DNA of 64,000 nucleotides from UQRS01 sp050946935 (GTDB lineage: Bacteria; Bacillota; Clostridia; Oscillospirales; Acutalibacteraceae). Of this stretch, positions 27,046 through 36,409 are shown one piece after another. The DNA lies in NCBI GenBank assembly GCA_050946935.1, contig JBMNVR010000001.1, positions 248,001 to 312,000 of the forward strand, written 5' to 3'. How positions within the stretch are numbered: position 1 is the first letter of the stretch; every line of letters begins with the position of its first letter. The notes beneath the pieces are model-generated. The model saw nothing but the letters and a program-made list of their open reading frames with translations, was not told the DNA's origin and did not search any database. A program made the translations under genes and the position numbers.

Positions 27046-29346
27046 ATGAAGAGAGTTGGAAAACCGTGGTTTTTCATTGTTGCCATACTGATCATTTCGC
27101 TGACGTTTGTTGCCTTCTTCGGCATCAACAACTATTACGGCGACAATCGGATTGTGTATGTCAAAGGGGCCGAGGATATCCGCTGGGGTATCGACATTCA
27201 GGGCGGCGTGGAGGCCGTTTTTGCCCCGGATATTGAGACCGGCAGCATCACGGATGAAAATATGGACGCCGCGAAGGAGATTATCGAGACCCGTCTTGTC
27301 AACCAGAACATAACGGATAGCGAGGTTTACACCGACTATTCGAACAAGCAGGTAATCGTCCGTTTCCCTTGGAAATCGGGTGAGAGTGATTTTGATCCGA
27401 CCGCCGCGGTGCAGGAGTTGGGAGAGACGGCGCTTCTGACCTTCTGCGAGGGGACGACTCAGGACACGGTGGTTCTGTCGGGTGCGGCGGACATCGACCA
27501 CGCTGCCGCCACGGTCAATCAGGAAACCGGCGCCTATGTCGTTTCCCTGACCCTGACGGCGGAGGGTAAATCCAAGTTTGCCGAAGCGACCTCCCGCCTT
27601 GTCAACCAGCAGATTTCGATCTGGATGGACGATACCATGATCAGCGCTCCGACCGTTAATGAGGCGATCACCGACGGACAGGCTATGATCTCGGGCAGCT
27701 TTGACGCGGACTCCGCGACCGAGCTGGCCAATAAGATCAATGCCGGTTCGCTGCCCTTTGCCCTGACGGTTGACGACTCCAAGCTGCAGATTGTCAGCCC
27801 CACCCTCGGTGCGGAGGCGCTGAACGTTATGCTGATCGCCGGTGCGATCGCTTTCCTCTTGGTTTGTGTTTTGATGATTATTCGTTATCGGCTGCCGGGC
27901 ATCATTGCCTCGATTGCCCTGCTCGGACAGGTGGGCGGCATGATCGCCTGTGTTTCGGGCTTTTTCTCCGGAGTTGAAAGCTTTACGCTGACCATTCCGG
28001 GTATCGCGGGTATCATCCTCTCGATCGGCATGGGCGTTGACGCGAACGTTATCGCGGCTGAGCGTATCAAGGAAGAGTTTGACAAAGGCAAAACCATCGA
28101 CGGTGCGATCGATACCGGGTATAAAAATTCCTGGAGTGCGATCCTCGACGGCAATGTTACGGTTATCATTATTTCGGTTGTGCTGATGGGCGCGTTCGGT
28201 ACGCCGGACAACCCGCTGGCCTGGATGTTCAGCTGGCTCAGCTCGTCGATTACCGGTTCCATTTATTCCTTTGGCTATACATTGCTGATCGGTGTTATTT
28301 TCAACTTTGTCATGGGTGTGACCGCCACGCGGATTATGCTCAAATCGATTTCTCAGTTTAAGTGTATGCGAAAACCGTCCTTCTACGGCGGAGCCAAACC
28401 GGCCCGGGTGCCCAAGGTCAATTTTGTAAAAAATGTGAATCGTTTGATCTTCGTTCCCGCCGCGATTGCACTCGTCGGGATTATCATCGCCGTGATTTTC
28501 GGTGTGAATCTCGACATCAACTTCAAGGGTGGCAGCCGTTTTACTTTCACATATGAAAATGAGATCAGCGTGTCGGACTTTGATTCCGCCGTGCAGGAGA
28601 ATCTCGGCCGTGAGGTTGAGGTAACCCAGAGCACCGGAATTTCGGACGCCTCCTCCAAGCTGGTTGTTTCGCTGACAGGGGAGGACGCCCTTTCGGCGGA
28701 GAATCAGGCGACCCTGCTTGACGCCTTGCAGGAGAAATTCCCGGACAATAATATTGCGCTGGGCGATTCCAACGCGGTCAATCCGACCGTGGCTCACTCT
28801 TTCTTTATTAAGGCGCTTGTGGCTGTGTTGTTCGCGGCGGTCTTTGTCATCATTTACATCGGCATTCGGTTCCGCAAGATCGGCGGCATCTCTTCCGGTA
28901 TGATGGCGTTGATGGCCTTGGTGATCGATTGCTTTATGGCTTTCTTCATCTGCGTCTTCTTCCGGCTGCAGATTGATATGAACTTTATTGCGGTTATCCT
29001 GACCCTGCTGGGTTATTCGCTGAATGACACGGTGGTTATCTATGACCGCATTCGGGAGAATAAGAGCCTGAAGGGGGATATGGACACGGCTGAGCTTGTT
29101 GATCTCAGCGTGAACCAGACGCTTTCCCGGACGATTATGACCAGTGTTTGTACTTTTGCCGCGATTTTGACCGTGTGTGTTGTGGCGGAATGCTTCGGCC
29201 TCTCCACGCTTCGCAGTTTTGCGATTCCGATGGCATTCGGCCTGATTTCCGGTTGCTTCACCTCGATTTGCATTTCGGCACCGATGTGGGTCAAGTGGGT
29301 AGAACACAAAAAGAAAGCCAAGGCAAAAAAACCTGCTAAGGCGTAA
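27046..29346 (+). CDS. secDF: Fused protein translocase subunit SecDF
   Basis: 766 residues. SecD half: first helix, periplasm-equivalent domain with WGIDIQGGVEAVF, then a five-helix bundle containing GIILSIGMGVDANVI. SecF half begins near 470 (NVDINFKGGS-like VNLDINFKGGSRF), ending with YSLNDTVVIYDRIRE. It uses the proton or sodium gradient to complete protein export with SecYEG. ATG 27046 follows TTGGAGGA; an upstream GTG at 26989 lies in frame but lacks a site. Fusion of SecD and SecF is common in Bacillota. Confidence 0.96.
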   Translation: MKRVGKPWFFIVAILIISLTFVAFFGINNYYGDNRIVYVKGAEDIRWGIDIQGGVEAVFAPDIETGSITDENMDAAKEIIETRLVNQNITDSEVYTDYSNKQVIVRFPWKSGESDFDPTAAVQELGETALLTFCEGTTQDTVVLSGAADIDHAAATVNQETGAYVVSLTLTAEGKSKFAEATSRLVNQQISIWMDDTMISAPTVNEAITDGQAMISGSFDADSATELANKINAGSLPFALTVDDSKLQIVSPTLGAEALNVMLIAGAIAFLLVCVLMIIRYRLPGIIASIALLGQVGGMIACVSGFFSGVESFTLTIPGIAGIILSIGMGVDANVIAAERIKEEFDKGKTIDGAIDTGYKNSWSAILDGNVTVIIISVVLMGAFGTPDNPLAWMFSWLSSSITGSIYSFGYTLLIGVIFNFVMGVTATRIMLKSISQFKCMRKPSFYGGAKPARVPKVNFVKNVNRLIFVPAAIALVGIIIAVIFGVNLDINFKGGSRFTFTYENEISVSDFDSAVQENLGREVEVTQSTGISDASSKLVVSLTGEDALSAENQATLLDALQEKFPDNNIALGDSNAVNPTVAHSFFIKALVAVLFAAVFVIIYIGIRFRKIGGISSGMMALMALVIDCFMAFFICVFFRLQIDMNFIAVILTLLGYSLNDTVVIYDRIRENKSLKGDMDTAELVDLSVNQTLSRTIMTSVCTFAAILTVCVVAECFGLSTLRSFAIPMAFGLISGCFTSICISAPMWVKWVEHKKKAKAKKPAKA

Positions 29347-29355
29347 AAAGAACCG

Positions 29356-29395
29356 AAAAATTGCCTCCGCCTTTTTTGCGGAGGCAATTTTTGTT
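29356..29395 (+). terminator. Rho-independent terminator of secDF
   Basis: 15-bp perfect stem AAAAATTGCCTCCGC / GCGGAGGCAATTTTT with a T-rich loop; symmetric A and T runs. Confidence 0.92.
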
Positions 29396-29526
29396 TGAAG
29401 TTGCATATCTGCCGGCGGAAATCCTTGCTTTTTAACATCTGCTTCGGTTGTTTTGTCATATGATCGTACACAGCATGAAAAGCGTGATGTCTTTAAGGGA
29501 GAAATTATCAAATAACCGAATAGGAA

Positions 29527-29575
29527 CAAAGGAGGGCGAATTCGTGTTAAACGGACTCGCCCTCCTTTGCTTTTT
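29527..29575 (+). terminator. Second hairpin terminator-like structure
   Basis: 13-bp stem CAAAGGAGGGCGA / TCGCCCTCCTTTG (29527-29539, 29557-29569) followed by CTTTTTA. It lies in gene-free sequence between secDF and the mobile-element scar and may have belonged to a lost gene. From 29576 to 29752 the DNA is AT-rich with no recognisable gene. Confidence 0.6.
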
Positions 29576-29752
29576 ACAGATTCCTTATATCATTTCTTTA
29601 CTCACAAACTTAGCCTTCATAACATCTGAAATTAAGGGTAATTAGTTTTACAATCAAAGATAACATTATTTTATTCTTTCCGATATTTGAACTGCATTGA
29701 AGTATAAAAGTGTATTATATATTTTACAAGAACTTAGCTGAAAAACCGTTGT

Positions 29753-30123
29753 GTGTTCTTCCGAGATGAGTACGGCACGCTTCCTAAAATAGAGTCAGCG
29801 GAAATGATGTTCTCAGCCTCCCGTTCCCGCCGCTTGCAAATAGTGCTGATTATACAGTCCTTTTCTCAGCTTGAAAAGAACCACGGCAAGGAAGGTGCGG
29901 AGCTTATTATAGACAACACCCAACTCACCATCTTCGGCGGTTTTGCTCCTCAAAGCACCTCTGCCGAAACACTCTCCAAAGCCCTGGGTAGCAGAACAGA
30001 CATGCCCGGATCGGTATCAAGGAGCCGGAACAATCCGCCTGAATCTCTGAAAATGATAGAACGGCCGCTGATGACGCCGGACATAGCGGCAGCCTGCGCC
30101 GAAAGAACCGGAGGTGAAATCCG
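29753..30123 (+). pseudogene. Truncated VirD4/TraG-type conjugative coupling protein
   Basis: Codons from 29753 encode DEYGTLPKIESAEMMFSASR, then QSFSQLEKNHGKEGAELIID, TIFGGFAPQSTSAETLSKAL and MIERPLMTPD, the C-terminal third of type IV coupling ATPases of clostridial conjugative elements. The N-terminal ATPase core is missing: upstream sequence is unrelated AT-rich DNA. After LMTPD the reading changes abruptly to non-homologous residues (IAAACAERTGG), indicating a second deletion joint near 30075. Remnant of an integrated conjugative element. Confidence 0.85.
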
Positions 30124-30273
30124 ATGGGCAGACTTGATTTTTTGTATCAGACGGAGCTGCCGTACCGGGCAAAGCTCGTTTATATTTTGCCCTCAGTCCC
30201 CACTTTAAGAAAGATACCAGCAGAAAGAGAAAGGCAGTCAGAGCTTTCAACAAATCAATCAGTCGAAATTTGA
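30124..30273 (+). pseudogene. Truncated HTH replication/transfer protein of a conjugative element
   Basis: A good ribosome-binding site (GGAGGTG) precedes ATG 30124. The first ~20 residues (MGRLDFLYQTELPYRAKLVY) match the start of helix-turn-helix proteins encoded in clostridial conjugative elements. The homology stops there and the frame closes at 30273 after 49 residues, so the gene is truncated by deletion. Supports the interpretation of 29753-30273 as an element scar. Confidence 0.55.
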
Positions 30274-30399
30274 CAGCAGGTGTGCTATAATACATCATGG
30301 GTTTTTATATTTAGGCAACGGTCTGTAAAAAAGAAAAACTTTCGACAAGAGGATATCCTCTGTTTGCTATAAAAACCGATCGGAGGGAGGCGGCATCCA

Positions 30400-32067
30400 G
30401 TGGCAAAACTTGACAAAAAGACCGCACGTACAGTGATTGTTGTCTTTCTGCTTGTGATTGTGGCATACAGTATGAGGTTTATTGCAAACAGGCGCGATGA
30501 ACTGGATATGGCTTGGTTAAGCTCCAGCCTGCTGCGCTCCGGCATCTATATCGGGCTGTTTATCGCATGGGGTGTGTCTGTCCGCAGACGCATTATTCAG
30601 GTGCGGACCAAACAGTATCTGTCTGCGATATCTGCCCTGATAGTGCTTTGGATGGCAGTACGCACATTAAAATTTATGATTTTTGATAATCAGCACTTCT
30701 GCCGATACCTTTGGTATCTGTACTATGTCTCGCAGATCATGATTCCGCTTATGCTGATACTGGTTGCCTGTTCCCTCGGCAAGCCGGAGAATTACCGTCT
30801 GCCCAAATGGACAAATCTGCTTTATGTTCCGGCAGCGGCGCTGCTTCTGCTGATTTTATCGAACGATCTTCATCAGCTTGCGTTTGGATTTCCCAAAGGA
30901 CTTACCTATATTGCAAACGGTGAATATACTCACGAAATCGTCTATTTTCTTGCAATAGGCTGGATTGCGCTGACGGGGATAACTGCACTTTTTATCCTTG
31001 TTATCAAGTGCCGTGTTCCGGGCAAAAAGAAAATGATTTGGATGCCGTGTATTCCGATACTTGTGTTGGTTGCATACGGGGTGCTGTCTATGCTGGCACA
31101 CACTGCTATTAGGCGCTTTGCAGGCGATATGACCGTCATAAGCTGCCTTTTGTGTATTGCCATGCTGGAAAGCTTCATCCGGTGCAGGCTGATTCCGTCC
31201 AACACGAACTATGATGAGCTGTTCCGTATTTCCGCGGTCAATGGACATATTACCGACGAAAAATACAATGTTTTAATTTCTACAAACAATGCTCCGCCTT
31301 TGAATGCGGAAACCATGCGTCTTGCCGAGGCAGCTCCCGTTATGCTGGACGGAGGTATCCGGCTGTCCTCTGCGCCGCTTAAATGCGGTCATGCGCTCTG
31401 GACGGATGATGTTTCGGAGCTGACAAAACTGATTGCAGAATTGGAAGACACCCACGAACATTTACAGGGTAAAAATACTGCGCTCAGCGAGGAGTACAAG
31501 ACGCAGCGCAGACTGACCTCTTTATCCGAAAAAAACCGTCTGTATAACAAAATGCAGATGCAGACCGAAGAAAAAGTCAACCTCTTGTCTGACCTTGTGG
31601 AACGCTTTGCACAAGCGGATAATGAACAGGCGGAAAAAGAACTGCTCGCCAGAATCGCTGTTCTGGGCGCCTATATCAAGCGGCGCAATAACCTCATTTT
31701 CTTAGCCGAGGATCAGAACAAACTTCCCGCCGCAGAGCTTCGGCACTGTATAAAGGAATCCCTGCAAAATCTGACTTTGTTCGGAATCAGCGCCGATATG
31801 CTGTTCACGCAGGAAAGCAGTCTGCCGTTTCATCAGGTTACGCAGTTCTACGATATGTTCGAGTATATTCTCGAATATGCTTTTGATACGCTGGTGGAGC
31901 TGTTTGTTTCTGTTACGCCGGAAGGCAGCGCAGCGAAGATGGCTGTCCGCCTCTGCTGTAAAGAAGATATGTCAGCGATTTCGGTGGACGGACTCACTGT
32001 TTCCAACGAAGACACCGACGAATGGCTGCTGTCCTTTCGTATACCGGAAGGGGGCGCAGCAGAATGA
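30400..32067 (+). CDS. Seven-helix membrane sensor with degenerate histidine-kinase-like C-terminus
   Basis: 555 residues from GTG 30400 behind GGAGGGAGG. About seven membrane helices occupy residues 10-270, resembling the 7TM N-terminal region of some histidine kinases. A linker and coiled coil (~340-400, TKLIAELEDTHEHLQ) follow. The C-terminal ~170 residues resemble a kinase dimerisation and ATPase region (LRHCIKESLQNLTLFGI) but lack a clear phospho-acceptor His box and glycine-rich ATP lid. The next two genes overlap by four bases each and encode a soluble kinase and a response regulator, so this is probably the signal-receiving partner. Signal unknown. Confidence 0.7.
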   Translation: MAKLDKKTARTVIVVFLLVIVAYSMRFIANRRDELDMAWLSSSLLRSGIYIGLFIAWGVSVRRRIIQVRTKQYLSAISALIVLWMAVRTLKFMIFDNQHFCRYLWYLYYVSQIMIPLMLILVACSLGKPENYRLPKWTNLLYVPAAALLLLILSNDLHQLAFGFPKGLTYIANGEYTHEIVYFLAIGWIALTGITALFILVIKCRVPGKKKMIWMPCIPILVLVAYGVLSMLAHTAIRRFAGDMTVISCLLCIAMLESFIRCRLIPSNTNYDELFRISAVNGHITDEKYNVLISTNNAPPLNAETMRLAEAAPVMLDGGIRLSSAPLKCGHALWTDDVSELTKLIAELEDTHEHLQGKNTALSEEYKTQRRLTSLSEKNRLYNKMQMQTEEKVNLLSDLVERFAQADNEQAEKELLARIAVLGAYIKRRNNLIFLAEDQNKLPAAELRHCIKESLQNLTLFGISADMLFTQESSLPFHQVTQFYDMFEYILEYAFDTLVELFVSVTPEGSAAKMAVRLCCKEDMSAISVDGLTVSNEDTDEWLLSFRIPEGGAAE

Positions 32068-33038
32068 GAAAGATGAACCGTAACATAAGCGCCGCTGTCA
32101 AGGAAGCGTTTGATAATCTTCCCGGTGGAATCTGCTTTTTTAATGACAAGGGAATGCCGGTACTCTGCAACCATTCCATGTACCGTCTTGTTTTTACAAT
32201 TACCGGACATGATCTGCAGAGCCTGTCGGAGCTGCAGTGCGCTCTGCAAAATCTGACGGAAAACAAAACGGTTACAGCCGACGGCGACACGATTCTTTTG
32301 CCGGACAAAAGTGCATGGAAATTTATTTTTACCGAAGTTGAGAGCCGGAACGGGATTCGCTATACCCAGGTCATTGCCTCAGAAGTTACCGAGCTTTACA
32401 ACGGCACAAAGGAGCTTGCTCAGAATAATATCAAGCTGGAAGAAATGGCGCGGCACATTGAGACGATAACAAAAAATGTGATCGCTATTATGCGTGAGGA
32501 AGAAATCCTTTCCATGAAGATGCGTATTCATAACGAAGTGGGCAGCAGTGTTTTGAATACCCGGCGCTATTATCTCGGCGGATGTCAACCGGAGCATAAG
32601 GAGGAACTGCTGAGAAACTGGCGGAGAACCCTGAATCGGCTCCATAACGAAATCGGCAAAGACGACGAAACGGATGTGTACGGTGAGCTCTTGGAAATCG
32701 CTTCTTCTATCGGCGTTGAAATCATACAGACCGGAGAGCTGCCGCAGGAACCCGCCTGTGTATATCTGATTGTTGCGTCTATCCGTGAATGCCTGACGAA
32801 TACCATTCGCCACGCGGACGGGACCAAGCTGTATGCCACAATATCGCAGAATACGAAAAATGCAGCTGCCGTGATAACCAACAACGGAAAAATCCCGGAG
32901 AGTGAAATTACAGAGGGCGGCGGACTGACTTCGCTGCGTACCCGGATAGAAAAAGCCGGAGGAACGATGCAGGTGCAGAGCAAGCCGATGTTTGCGCTGA
33001 CGGTAACCGTTCCCCTGAAAGGGGAGGATACGATATGA
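32064..33038 (+). CDS. Soluble HisKA_3-type sensor histidine kinase
   Basis: 324 residues, no membrane segments. An N-terminal PAS-like domain (AFDNLPGGICFFNDKGMPVLCN) leads into a coiled helix and a NarL-type phospho-acceptor box with His156 (KMRIHNEVGSSVLNTRR), then an ATPase domain with the N-box SIRECLTNTIRHA and a GGGLTSLRTRIE lid. ATG 32064 overlaps the upstream stop (ATGA). Partner of the LuxR-type regulator that follows; sensing is likely delegated to the 7-helix protein. Confidence 0.85.
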   Translation: MRKMNRNISAAVKEAFDNLPGGICFFNDKGMPVLCNHSMYRLVFTITGHDLQSLSELQCALQNLTENKTVTADGDTILLPDKSAWKFIFTEVESRNGIRYTQVIASEVTELYNGTKELAQNNIKLEEMARHIETITKNVIAIMREEEILSMKMRIHNEVGSSVLNTRRYYLGGCQPEHKEELLRNWRRTLNRLHNEIGKDDETDVYGELLEIASSIGVEIIQTGELPQEPACVYLIVASIRECLTNTIRHADGTKLYATISQNTKNAAAVITNNGKIPESEITEGGGLTSLRTRIEKAGGTMQVQSKPMFALTVTVPLKGEDTI

Positions 33039-33661
33039 CAAATGTATTGATTGTCGATGACGAGCGTATGGTGCAGGAGCTGTTCGCCCACTATATTGCC
33101 ACCGCCTCAGACCGATACCGTCTGGCAGGAACAATCAAGGGCGCAGCAAACGCCGAGATTGCCTGTATGCGTTCACCGATAGATTTAATTTTAATGGATA
33201 TCTGCACCGCCAACAATGAAAGCGGGCTGGCGGCTGCGGCTTCTATAAAAAAGAAATATCCTCATATCAAAATCATTATAGTTACCTCTGCGCCGGAGGT
33301 CAGCTTTATCCGTAAAGCACGAGCCGCCGGTGCCGAGAGCTTTTGGTATAAGGAGGTCGGTACCGAAGAACTGTTGGACGTTATGGACCGAACAATGGCG
33401 GAAGAGCGTATTTATCCAGATACCACGCCTAAAATATCAGTAGGGCTGACCGACAGCACCGACTTCACACCAACAGAGCTGAAGGTTCTTAGCTTTGTCG
33501 TGCAGGGTAAATCCATTGGTGAGATTGCTTCCCTGATGAATGTGGACTATGAAACCACCCGGACGTATATCAAAAACTTAAAGGATAAAACCGGCGCAGG
33601 TTCCATTACCGCACTTGCTGCACTCGCCGCAAGCACACGGCTGGTTTTGCCGGAATACTGA
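33035..33661 (+). CDS. NarL/LuxR-family response regulator
   Basis: 208 residues. Receiver domain with Asp8/Asp9 and phospho-acceptor Asp55 (LILMDICT), then a LuxR-type HTH (FTPTELKVLSFVVQGKSIGEIASLMNVDYETTRTYIKNL). The HTH is slightly unusual in recognising-helix composition. ATG overlaps the kinase stop (ATGA), giving a tightly coupled three-gene operon. Targets are unknown; no transporter or resistance gene is adjacent. Confidence 0.9.
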   Translation: MTNVLIVDDERMVQELFAHYIATASDRYRLAGTIKGAANAEIACMRSPIDLILMDICTANNESGLAAAASIKKKYPHIKIIIVTSAPEVSFIRKARAAGAESFWYKEVGTEELLDVMDRTMAEERIYPDTTPKISVGLTDSTDFTPTELKVLSFVVQGKSIGEIASLMNVDYETTRTYIKNLKDKTGAGSITALAALAASTRLVLPEY

Positions 33662-33840
33662 TTACATACCGCACATCCCCCGGTCTTTTGCGTAAGACCG
33701 GGGGAGAATAAAACGAGCGAAGCTACAACAAAAAGGGCGAGGCGTAAGCTAAGCCCGAGGGACTTAAAAATAAGAAAAACCTCTTGTATAATAGTAATGG
33801 TTTGGCAACCGCATTACAAAAAATACAGGAGGTAATTCAA

Positions 33841-34314
33841 ATGAAAGAGAATAATGAAATAAGAAGTAGTTCGCACTCAAAGTATAGGTGTCAATATGAT
33901 ATAGTATTTGCACCGAAATTCCGTAGGAAAGAAACATACGGGCAGATAAAAAGAGATATAGGCGAGATACTGAGAAAGTTATGCGAACAAAAAGATGCGG
34001 TAATAATAGGGGCAGAGGCATGCCCAGATCACATACATATGCTGGTTAGTATTCCACCGCACATAAGTATAGCACAGTTTATAGGATACCTCAAGGGAAA
34101 AAGCAGTTTAATGATTTTCGACCGACACGCAAACTTAAAGTACAAATATGGCTCGAGAAGTTTTTGGTGCAGAGGATATTATGTAGATACAGTCGGTCGA
34201 AACAAAAAGGCAATAGCAGAATATATAAGAAATCAGTTGGAAGAAGACTATATGGCAGAACAGATAAGTATAAAGGAGTATATAGACCCGTTTACGGGCA
34301 GCAAGAAGCAGTAG
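33841..34314 (+). CDS. tnpA: IS200/IS605-type HUH transposase TnpA
   Basis: 157 residues. HUH motif His64-Ile-His66 (CPDHIHMLVS) and catalytic Tyr128 in AEYIRNQ define a single-tyrosine Y1 transposase, which moves single-stranded DNA. Full length and apparently intact. ATG 33841 follows ACAGGAGG. No tnpB is present, as in the IS200 group. AT-rich relative to the chromosome. Confidence 0.93.
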   Translation: MKENNEIRSSSHSKYRCQYDIVFAPKFRRKETYGQIKRDIGEILRKLCEQKDAVIIGAEACPDHIHMLVSIPPHISIAQFIGYLKGKSSLMIFDRHANLKYKYGSRSFWCRGYYVDTVGRNKKAIAEYIRNQLEEDYMAEQISIKEYIDPFTGSKKQ

Positions 34315-34425
34315 CAAAAAAAGACAGCCGCACGTGAGCGGCTGCCCGAGATTGTAATGCGTTGCTAAACTTCAGAGCCCCCTTGCAGGGGTTTAGCCAG
34401 TAATCACCCCTTATAGGGGTGGAGC

Positions 34426-34454
34426 AAACCACCGGTCCAACCGGTGGTTTTTAT
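34426..34454 (+). terminator. Hairpin with T-run at the right end of the IS
   Basis: AAACCACCGG / CCGGTGGTTT stem with a 5-base loop followed by TTTTA. It shields the leftward gene cluster from IS transcription, or is the IS right-end structure. Confidence 0.75.
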
Positions 34455-34471
34455 ATATGCAGAACTGCATT

Positions 34472-35137
34472 TCAAACGTGAAATTTGCGGATAACAACCT
34501 CTTTAATATCCCGCCATTCAAACAGCAGGATCGCCGCGATTGAAATGACGCTGACCATGATGCACAGGATAGAGGGGATCGCCGTGTGCAGCAGTCCGGT
34601 TAGTACAAAGATGATGGGCACGATGCCGTAAACTGAGTCCAGGATCAGATAAAATACCAATTCTCTGGCCGGGATTTTCAGGATTTTGGAGAGAATATAC
34701 ATCGAGCCCATCGATGCCATGCAGGAGCAGGGCAGAACATAGTCCAAAGACCATCCGCGCCAGCCGGTGGCGAGATCCCAAAGCACCGCCAAGACCGTGA
34801 TCAGAAAGAGCTGCCAGGTGATATTTTTCAGAATATGGCTGCGCTTGGTAACGGCGACAGTCAGGGTCAGCCAGGAGCAAACCAATCCGGCAGAGACGAA
34901 AAGTGACCACCAGACTCCGGGTGATACAATCGCGTTGACCGCAACGCTGATCGCGATGCCGGCAATCACAACAAAGCTGATGAATCGCAATAGAAAATGC
35001 CGGCTGTACCGGGGCGGCGGGACGCTGGGGTAAAGCTGGGTGTCGGTTTCCCCCTCTCCCGTCAGGTCGCCGCCGCACAGCGGACAGTGCGGCTGATCGC
35101 CAAGAATACGCACTTTGCAGCTATTGCAAAACAGCAT
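34472..35137 (-). CDS. DUF6320-like zinc-ribbon membrane protein
   Basis: 221 residues. N-terminal zinc ribbon (CNSCKVRILGDQPHCPLCGG) followed by about six membrane helices. It resembles the DUF6320 proteins that accompany condensation-type acyltransferases and esterases in clostridia. ATG 35137 follows AAAGGAGGG. Third gene of a leftward cluster with 35158 and 36410. Function unknown. Confidence 0.75.
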   Translation of the reverse strand: MLFCNSCKVRILGDQPHCPLCGGDLTGEGETDTQLYPSVPPPRYSRHFLLRFISFVVIAGIAISVAVNAIVSPGVWWSLFVSAGLVCSWLTLTVAVTKRSHILKNITWQLFLITVLAVLWDLATGWRGWSLDYVLPCSCMASMGSMYILSKILKIPARELVFYLILDSVYGIVPIIFVLTGLLHTAIPSILCIMVSVISIAAILLFEWRDIKEVVIRKFHV

Positions 35138-35157
35138 AAAATCCCTCCTTTTCTCAC

Positions 35158-36405
35158 TCAGAATTCGTTTGTGCTGACCTCAATATCCACGCCGAATTCG
35201 GCCAGCCGCCGCAAAAAGCAGCGTTCGATCGCCGGGCTTTCAAAAGCGGAGGTGAAGCCGAGACTCATCACATTGCCGCAGGTGCAAAGGCAAAGCTGCA
35301 ACTTTAAGGTGCTGGTAAACGCACCCATGCTTCGAATGTATGGAACCATCTCCTCCGGCAGGCGAACCACCCCCACATTGGAGAGGACGGCGGTGCATCG
35401 CCGGTCGGCGATATGCCGCGCTTGGCGGAGCACAAAATTTTTAAGCGGCAGCGGTGCGATGCGGGCGGCCGGATTGTGTTCCAGCGCGGTCAGGGCGCGC
35501 ATTCGTCCGGCCAGCTTGTCCGACGTCAGTTCCGTCTTAAAATCGGCCGATACGACCGAGATAACTTCCTCTAACGAAGGGGTGTGATCCAGCCGGAATC
35601 CGGTCGAGATCATGCCAAAAAAATTTGTTGCCGTGTCGGAGGGGAAATAGTTGCGTAAATTGACCGGGATGTTCAGCACAACCGGCCTTTTTTTCTCATT
35701 TAACGAGAGATTCTCTCCGATCGAGAGGATAAACAGGGCGGACAGAAAGACTGTTACGGTTGCATCGTGTGAAGCCGCCAGCCGGCGGATTTGATCGGCC
35801 GGCACCCTCGCGTCGAGGATACGGATGGTGTCGCCCTCCCGCTTGGCCCCACGGAGAAGCGCCGATTTTTCTCCCTTGGCTCGCCGTCCGCCCTTTTGAT
35901 AATATTTGGCGAAGCCGTCCTGCGCCTTTTCGGATACCGGTGCGCTCTGCGGCGGCTGTACGCCGGCAAACGCTTCTGGATGACGGAGGCTGAGGTACGC
36001 GTGCAGCAAGGTTGTCAAAAAGGAGATCGCGCCGGTTCCGTCGGTCAGCACGTGGAAAAACTCCAGATTGATCTTGGTTTTATAATAAGTCACGTCAAAC
36101 AGCAAGGATTTGTGGTTCCCGTCATATAGCGGCATGCAGGGGCTTTTGACCTCCGGCCCGACTCGGGGCGTAAGGTCGCATTCCTCAAGATAATACCAGA
36201 AAGCGCCCCGCCGCATCACGCAGCGAAAGAGCGGAAACAGCTCCAGTGCCTGCTCCAGGGCGGTTTGCAGCGCGGCTGGGTCGACCGGCTCGGTCAGCTC
36301 GGCTGAAAATCGGAAAACTCGAGTATCCGACTGTTCGCTGGTGGAAGGGAAAATCTTGGCGGCGTTGTCCAGTCGCCGCCAGGCGCGCCGGTCTCCTTTC
36401 GGCAT
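35158..36405 (-). CDS. Condensation-domain acyltransferase (alcohol acetyltransferase-like)
   Basis: 415 residues of the CoA-dependent acyltransferase / condensation superfamily. The catalytic HxxxD motif is present as HVLTDGTG (~residue 119), and a later NLRNYFPSDTATNFFGM segment corresponds to the DFGWG-like floor. Such stand-alone proteins transfer acyl groups to alcohols or lipids. Flanked four bases away by an esterase gene and 20 bases by the DUF6320-like protein, so the trio probably builds or remodels an ester-linked product; the product is unknown. Confidence 0.8.
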   Translation of the reverse strand: MPKGDRRAWRRLDNAAKIFPSTSEQSDTRVFRFSAELTEPVDPAALQTALEQALELFPLFRCVMRRGAFWYYLEECDLTPRVGPEVKSPCMPLYDGNHKSLLFDVTYYKTKINLEFFHVLTDGTGAISFLTTLLHAYLSLRHPEAFAGVQPPQSAPVSEKAQDGFAKYYQKGGRRAKGEKSALLRGAKREGDTIRILDARVPADQIRRLAASHDATVTVFLSALFILSIGENLSLNEKKRPVVLNIPVNLRNYFPSDTATNFFGMISTGFRLDHTPSLEEVISVVSADFKTELTSDKLAGRMRALTALEHNPAARIAPLPLKNFVLRQARHIADRRCTAVLSNVGVVRLPEEMVPYIRSMGAFTSTLKLQLCLCTCGNVMSLGFTSAFESPAIERCFLRRLAEFGVDIEVSTNEF

Positions 36406-36409
36406 AACG

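Larger units (their letters stand above)
33712..34455 (+). mobile_element. IS200/IS605-family insertion sequence (approximate limits)
   Basis: The element carries a single tnpA, flanked by GC-rich subterminal hairpins: GGGCGAGG...AAGCCC around 33736-33760 on the left, and on the right CAGCCGC/GCGGCTG (34325-34344), CCCCTTGCAGGGG (34380s) and CACCCCTTATAGGGGTG (34400s). IS200-like elements use such hairpins rather than inverted repeats. Exact ends cannot be fixed without related insertions. Confidence 0.65.

Noticed and set aside
26935..29529. 864-codon open frame antisense to secDF
   Set aside because: Shadow frame; low-complexity His/Asn/Arg-rich translation with no domain, while secDF on the other strand is unmistakable.
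29448..29645. 65-codon frame after secDF
   Set aside because: It runs through a 13-bp terminator hairpin, has no ribosome-binding site, and the translation is unlike any family.
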